64,000 nt of DNA. It comes from Nocardia fluminea (GTDB lineage Bacteria > Actinomycetota > Actinomycetes > Mycobacteriales > Mycobacteriaceae). The DNA is taken from positions 1,984,001 through 2,048,000 of the forward strand of contig NZ_PJMW01000002.1 of the NCBI RefSeq assembly GCF_002846365.1, read 5' to 3'. Below the pieces are notes generated by a model. That model made no database searches, was not told the DNA's origin, and worked only from the letters and a program-made list of their open reading frames with translations. Made by a program: the position numbers and the translations under genes. Below are positions 62,242 through 64,000 of the stretch, in pieces. Numbering within the stretch: position 1 is the first letter of the stretch; every line of letters begins with the position of its first letter.

Positions 62242-62645
62242 TGATGTCCGATGATCCGAAGTCTGTTTCGGGTGCTACCTCGCGTGCCGAGTTCTTCATG
62301 ATCTCGGTGGCGGCTCAGCTGGCGGGGATGCACGCGCAGACGTTGCGTACCTACGACCGGCTCGGTTTGGTCACCCCGCAGCGGACCTCGGGTGGCGGAC
62401 GCCGTTATTCGGCCCGCGACGTCGAGGTGCTGCGCGAGGTGCAGCGCCTGTCGCAGGACGAGGGCGTCAATCTCGCCGGCATCAAGCGCATCATCGAACT
62501 CACCAATCAGGTGGAGGCGTTGCAGCAGCGCGTCGAGGAGATGAGCGCGGAGTTGGAGCGGTTGCGGGCGGGCTACCGGCCCGATCTGTCGCCGCCCGCG
62601 CGCAGTACCGCGCTCGTGGTGTGGCAGCCACGCCATCGGCGCTGA
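62241..62645 (+). CDS. hspR: Heat-shock repressor HspR (MerR family)
   Basis: 134 aa from ATG 62241 (coupled TGATG; ATG 62226 is also in frame). MerR-type winged HTH: FMISVAAQLAGMHAQTLRTY, DRLGLVTPQRTSGGGRRYSA; then helices forming the dimer coiled coil (NQVEALQQRVEEMSAELERL). In actinobacteria HspR represses the dnaK operon together with DnaK as co-repressor, so the operon carries its own feedback control. Confidence 0.95.
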   Translation: MMSDDPKSVSGATSRAEFFMISVAAQLAGMHAQTLRTYDRLGLVTPQRTSGGGRRYSARDVEVLREVQRLSQDEGVNLAGIKRIIELTNQVEALQQRVEEMSAELERLRAGYRPDLSPPARSTALVVWQPRHRR

Positions 62646-62662
62646 GTCGTCTTCGATTCGTC

Positions 62663-62709
62663 GAGCCTCCGGTTCGGTATCCGCTGTGGCGGATGCGAGC
62701 CGGGGGCTC
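62663..62709 (+). terminator. Composite hairpin after hspR
   Basis: GAGCCTCCGGTTCG (62663-62676) pairs imperfectly with CGAGCCGGGGGCTC (62696-62709), with an inner hairpin ATCCGC/GCGGAT. It follows the operon end by 18 bases. Confidence 0.5.
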
Positions 62710-63260
62710 GTTCGTCTCCGGTCAACCCCCGGCGACCGGCTGGTGACTCTCCAGCAACTCACTTATTCGTGATCTTGCTGATCGCGAGTAGCGTCGCGGT
62801 GCGCTGAGGTGGGGGTTTATCGCCGCGAACGGCCAAAAGTTTGCTGCGGGGATGCTGAATTCCGATCCTTCGGAAGGCAATTCGTTGTCCGCGACCAGCC
62901 ACTCCGGTGTGCCCACCTCGCGTGTCATGGCTCGGCGCGTCGGATCGCCGCACCCGGTCGACGTAGCGGAAGGGTCGCTCTACCAGGGCCATTGGTCACC
63001 AATTGCCTGATATGCCGGGTGGTTTCGGAAATCGTGAGCGGCTGTTCACCCTCGATTAACGGGCATCAGGTATGTTTTCATGGGAAACTACTGGGAACCG
63101 CCTGGTATTCCGCGAATTACATGCGTGATGTTTAAGAGTACGATTCCTAAGCTGGCAAACCTCGCCTAGACTTCTCGCATCGGCTGCTGACGAGTGTCCT
63201 CCCAGCCCGTCACTCGCCGGCGCGGCTAGCGTTCGATGGCGAAACGAGGTTGTGACACAT
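62710..63260. other. Intergenic, comparatively AT-rich, no gene seen
   Basis: Short frames only, without ribosome sites. The stretch 63040-63170 is richer in A/T than its surroundings and probably holds the flavohemoprotein promoter. Confidence 0.5.
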
Positions 63261-64000
63261 ATGGATTCGCGGACTATCGCTTTGATCCGTACGACGTTCA
63301 AGGCGGTTGCTGCGGAAGAGGGTGGACCGGAGAAGCTGTCGAGGTCGTTCTACTCGATCCTCTTCACGGACTACCCCGGTGTCCGCGACTACTTCCCGGC
63401 CGCCATGGATTCCCAGCGCGACCGACTCGTCACGGCGATCTCCTACGCCCTCGAACGGCTGGAGGAGCCCGACAAGCTGCTGCCGTTCCTGGCCCAGCTC
63501 GGGCGTGACCACCGGAAATACGGCGTGCAGCCGGCGCACTATGTCGCCGTGGCCAACTCGCTCAAATCCGCCATGCGGCTGTTCGCCGGTGCCGAGATGT
63601 GGACCGACGAGGTCGCCACCGCGTGGGACGAGGGCCTGGCCACCATCAGCGGCGCGATGATCAGCGCCGCCGACAAGGAGACCACACCGGCCACCTGGAC
63701 GGGCACCGTCGTCGAACATCGCGAGGTGCTGCGCAACCTCTCGATCGTTCGGGTGCAGCTCGACGTGCCGATGCAGTACGCCGCCGGTCAGTACCTCAGC
63801 GTGCAGATCCCCTCGCGGCCGCGGATGTGGCGCTATCTCTCGCCCGCGAACCCCGCCAATCCCAACGGCGAGATCGAGTTCCACGTACGCGGCGTGCTCG
63901 GCGGTTGGGTCAGCCCGGCGATGGTCGCGCACACCGCCGTCGGCGATCAGTGGGCACTCGGCTCGCCCCTCGGCGGCCTCGGCGTGCCGCGCAACACCAA
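63261..64000 (+). CDS. Flavohemoprotein, 5' part (cut by window end)
   Basis: The frame from ATG 63261 stays open to the window end. The first ~140 residues are a globin domain (LSRSFYSILFTDYPGVRDYF) with the proximal His in QLGRDHRKYGV. After this comes the FAD-binding domain (YAAGQYLSVQIPS, RYLSPANPAN, FHVRGVLGGWVSPAMV). This order (globin, FAD, then presumably NAD) is a flavohemoprotein. The WRYLSPANPAN segment suggests the mycobacterial type II group (Rv0385-like), with roles in NO or D-lactate-linked redox chemistry debated. The NAD domain is outside the window. Confidence 0.88.
   Translation, partial: MDSRTIALIRTTFKAVAAEEGGPEKLSRSFYSILFTDYPGVRDYFPAAMDSQRDRLVTAISYALERLEEPDKLLPFLAQLGRDHRKYGVQPAHYVAVANSLKSAMRLFAGAEMWTDEVATAWDEGLATISGAMISAADKETTPATWTGTVVEHREVLRNLSIVRVQLDVPMQYAAGQYLSVQIPSRPRMWRYLSPANPANPNGEIEFHVRGVLGGWVSPAMVAHTAVGDQWALGSPLGGLGVPRNT

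Overview
The window is a stretch of a high-GC actinobacterial chromosome, most likely Nocardia or a close mycolic-acid relative. Codon choice is strongly G/C-ending and many starts are GTG. Gene order is recognisably that of the Mycobacterium tuberculosis Rv0321-Rv0353 region: dcd, udgA, aspC/alaA-like aminotransferase, the Rv0338c-type iron-sulfur reductase (etfD), an Rv0339c-like LuxR regulator, iniB-iniA-iniC, then dnaK-grpE-dnaJ-hspR. All family and orthologue names come from memory of motifs and synteny; no database search was run.

Layout. 1-4.0 kb: a partial gene, a decayed copy of an isochorismatase-hydrolase/GlxA-regulator divergent pair, a vapBC-type toxin-antitoxin pair with its operator, then the intact isochorismatase/GlxA pair. 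4.0-5.7 kb: two tiny hydrophobic peptides and a secreted acidic repeat protein sharing a motif, around an MmyB-type regulator. 5.7-11.7 kb: FadE5-type acyl-CoA dehydrogenase, an alpha/beta hydrolase, a methyltransferase, a DUF4185 secreted protein, a crotonase and a small lipoprotein. 11.8-15.3 kb: a compact dimethylsulfone-use operon (sfnG, sfnB, two flavin reductases). 15.3-17.1 kb: CPBP protease and SMI1/KNR4 protein.

17.8-25.0 kb: a small integrated element in a tRNA-Gly(CCC) gene, bounded by 61-bp direct repeats, with integrase, excisionase, HUH replication protein, GntR and HAD genes and a symmetric operator. No FtsK-type conjugation translocase is visible. The left flank looks like the integrase end of an older, mostly deleted element. 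25.2-35.1 kb: dcd, an XRE/TPR-like regulator, aminotransferase, a 6C-type small RNA with three C-rich loops, a YibE/F membrane protein, a membrane-anchored Hsp70-like protein, UDP-glucose dehydrogenase, a YdcF protein and a secreted protein. 35.5-43 kb: the etfD-like reductase with a long repeat tail, a PASTA lipoprotein and two paralogous secreted serine proteases.

43.0-55.4 kb is the most striking region. It holds a short Hsp70-like membrane protein, a large LuxR ATPase regulator overlapping a second membrane-anchored Hsp70-like protein, and, transcribed divergently, a very repetitive IniB-like protein followed by two dynamin-like GTPases (IniA/IniC). The shared intergenic region carries twin near-identical palindromes. 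I infer an envelope-stress module in which Hsp70-like proteins may sense surface stress, the LuxR ATPase may control transcription, and IniBAC remodels membrane. 55.4-64 kb: small secreted and hypothetical proteins, an MFS efflux pump with divergent MarR, the dnaK-grpE-dnaJ-hspR operon, and the start of a flavohemoprotein gene that runs off the window.
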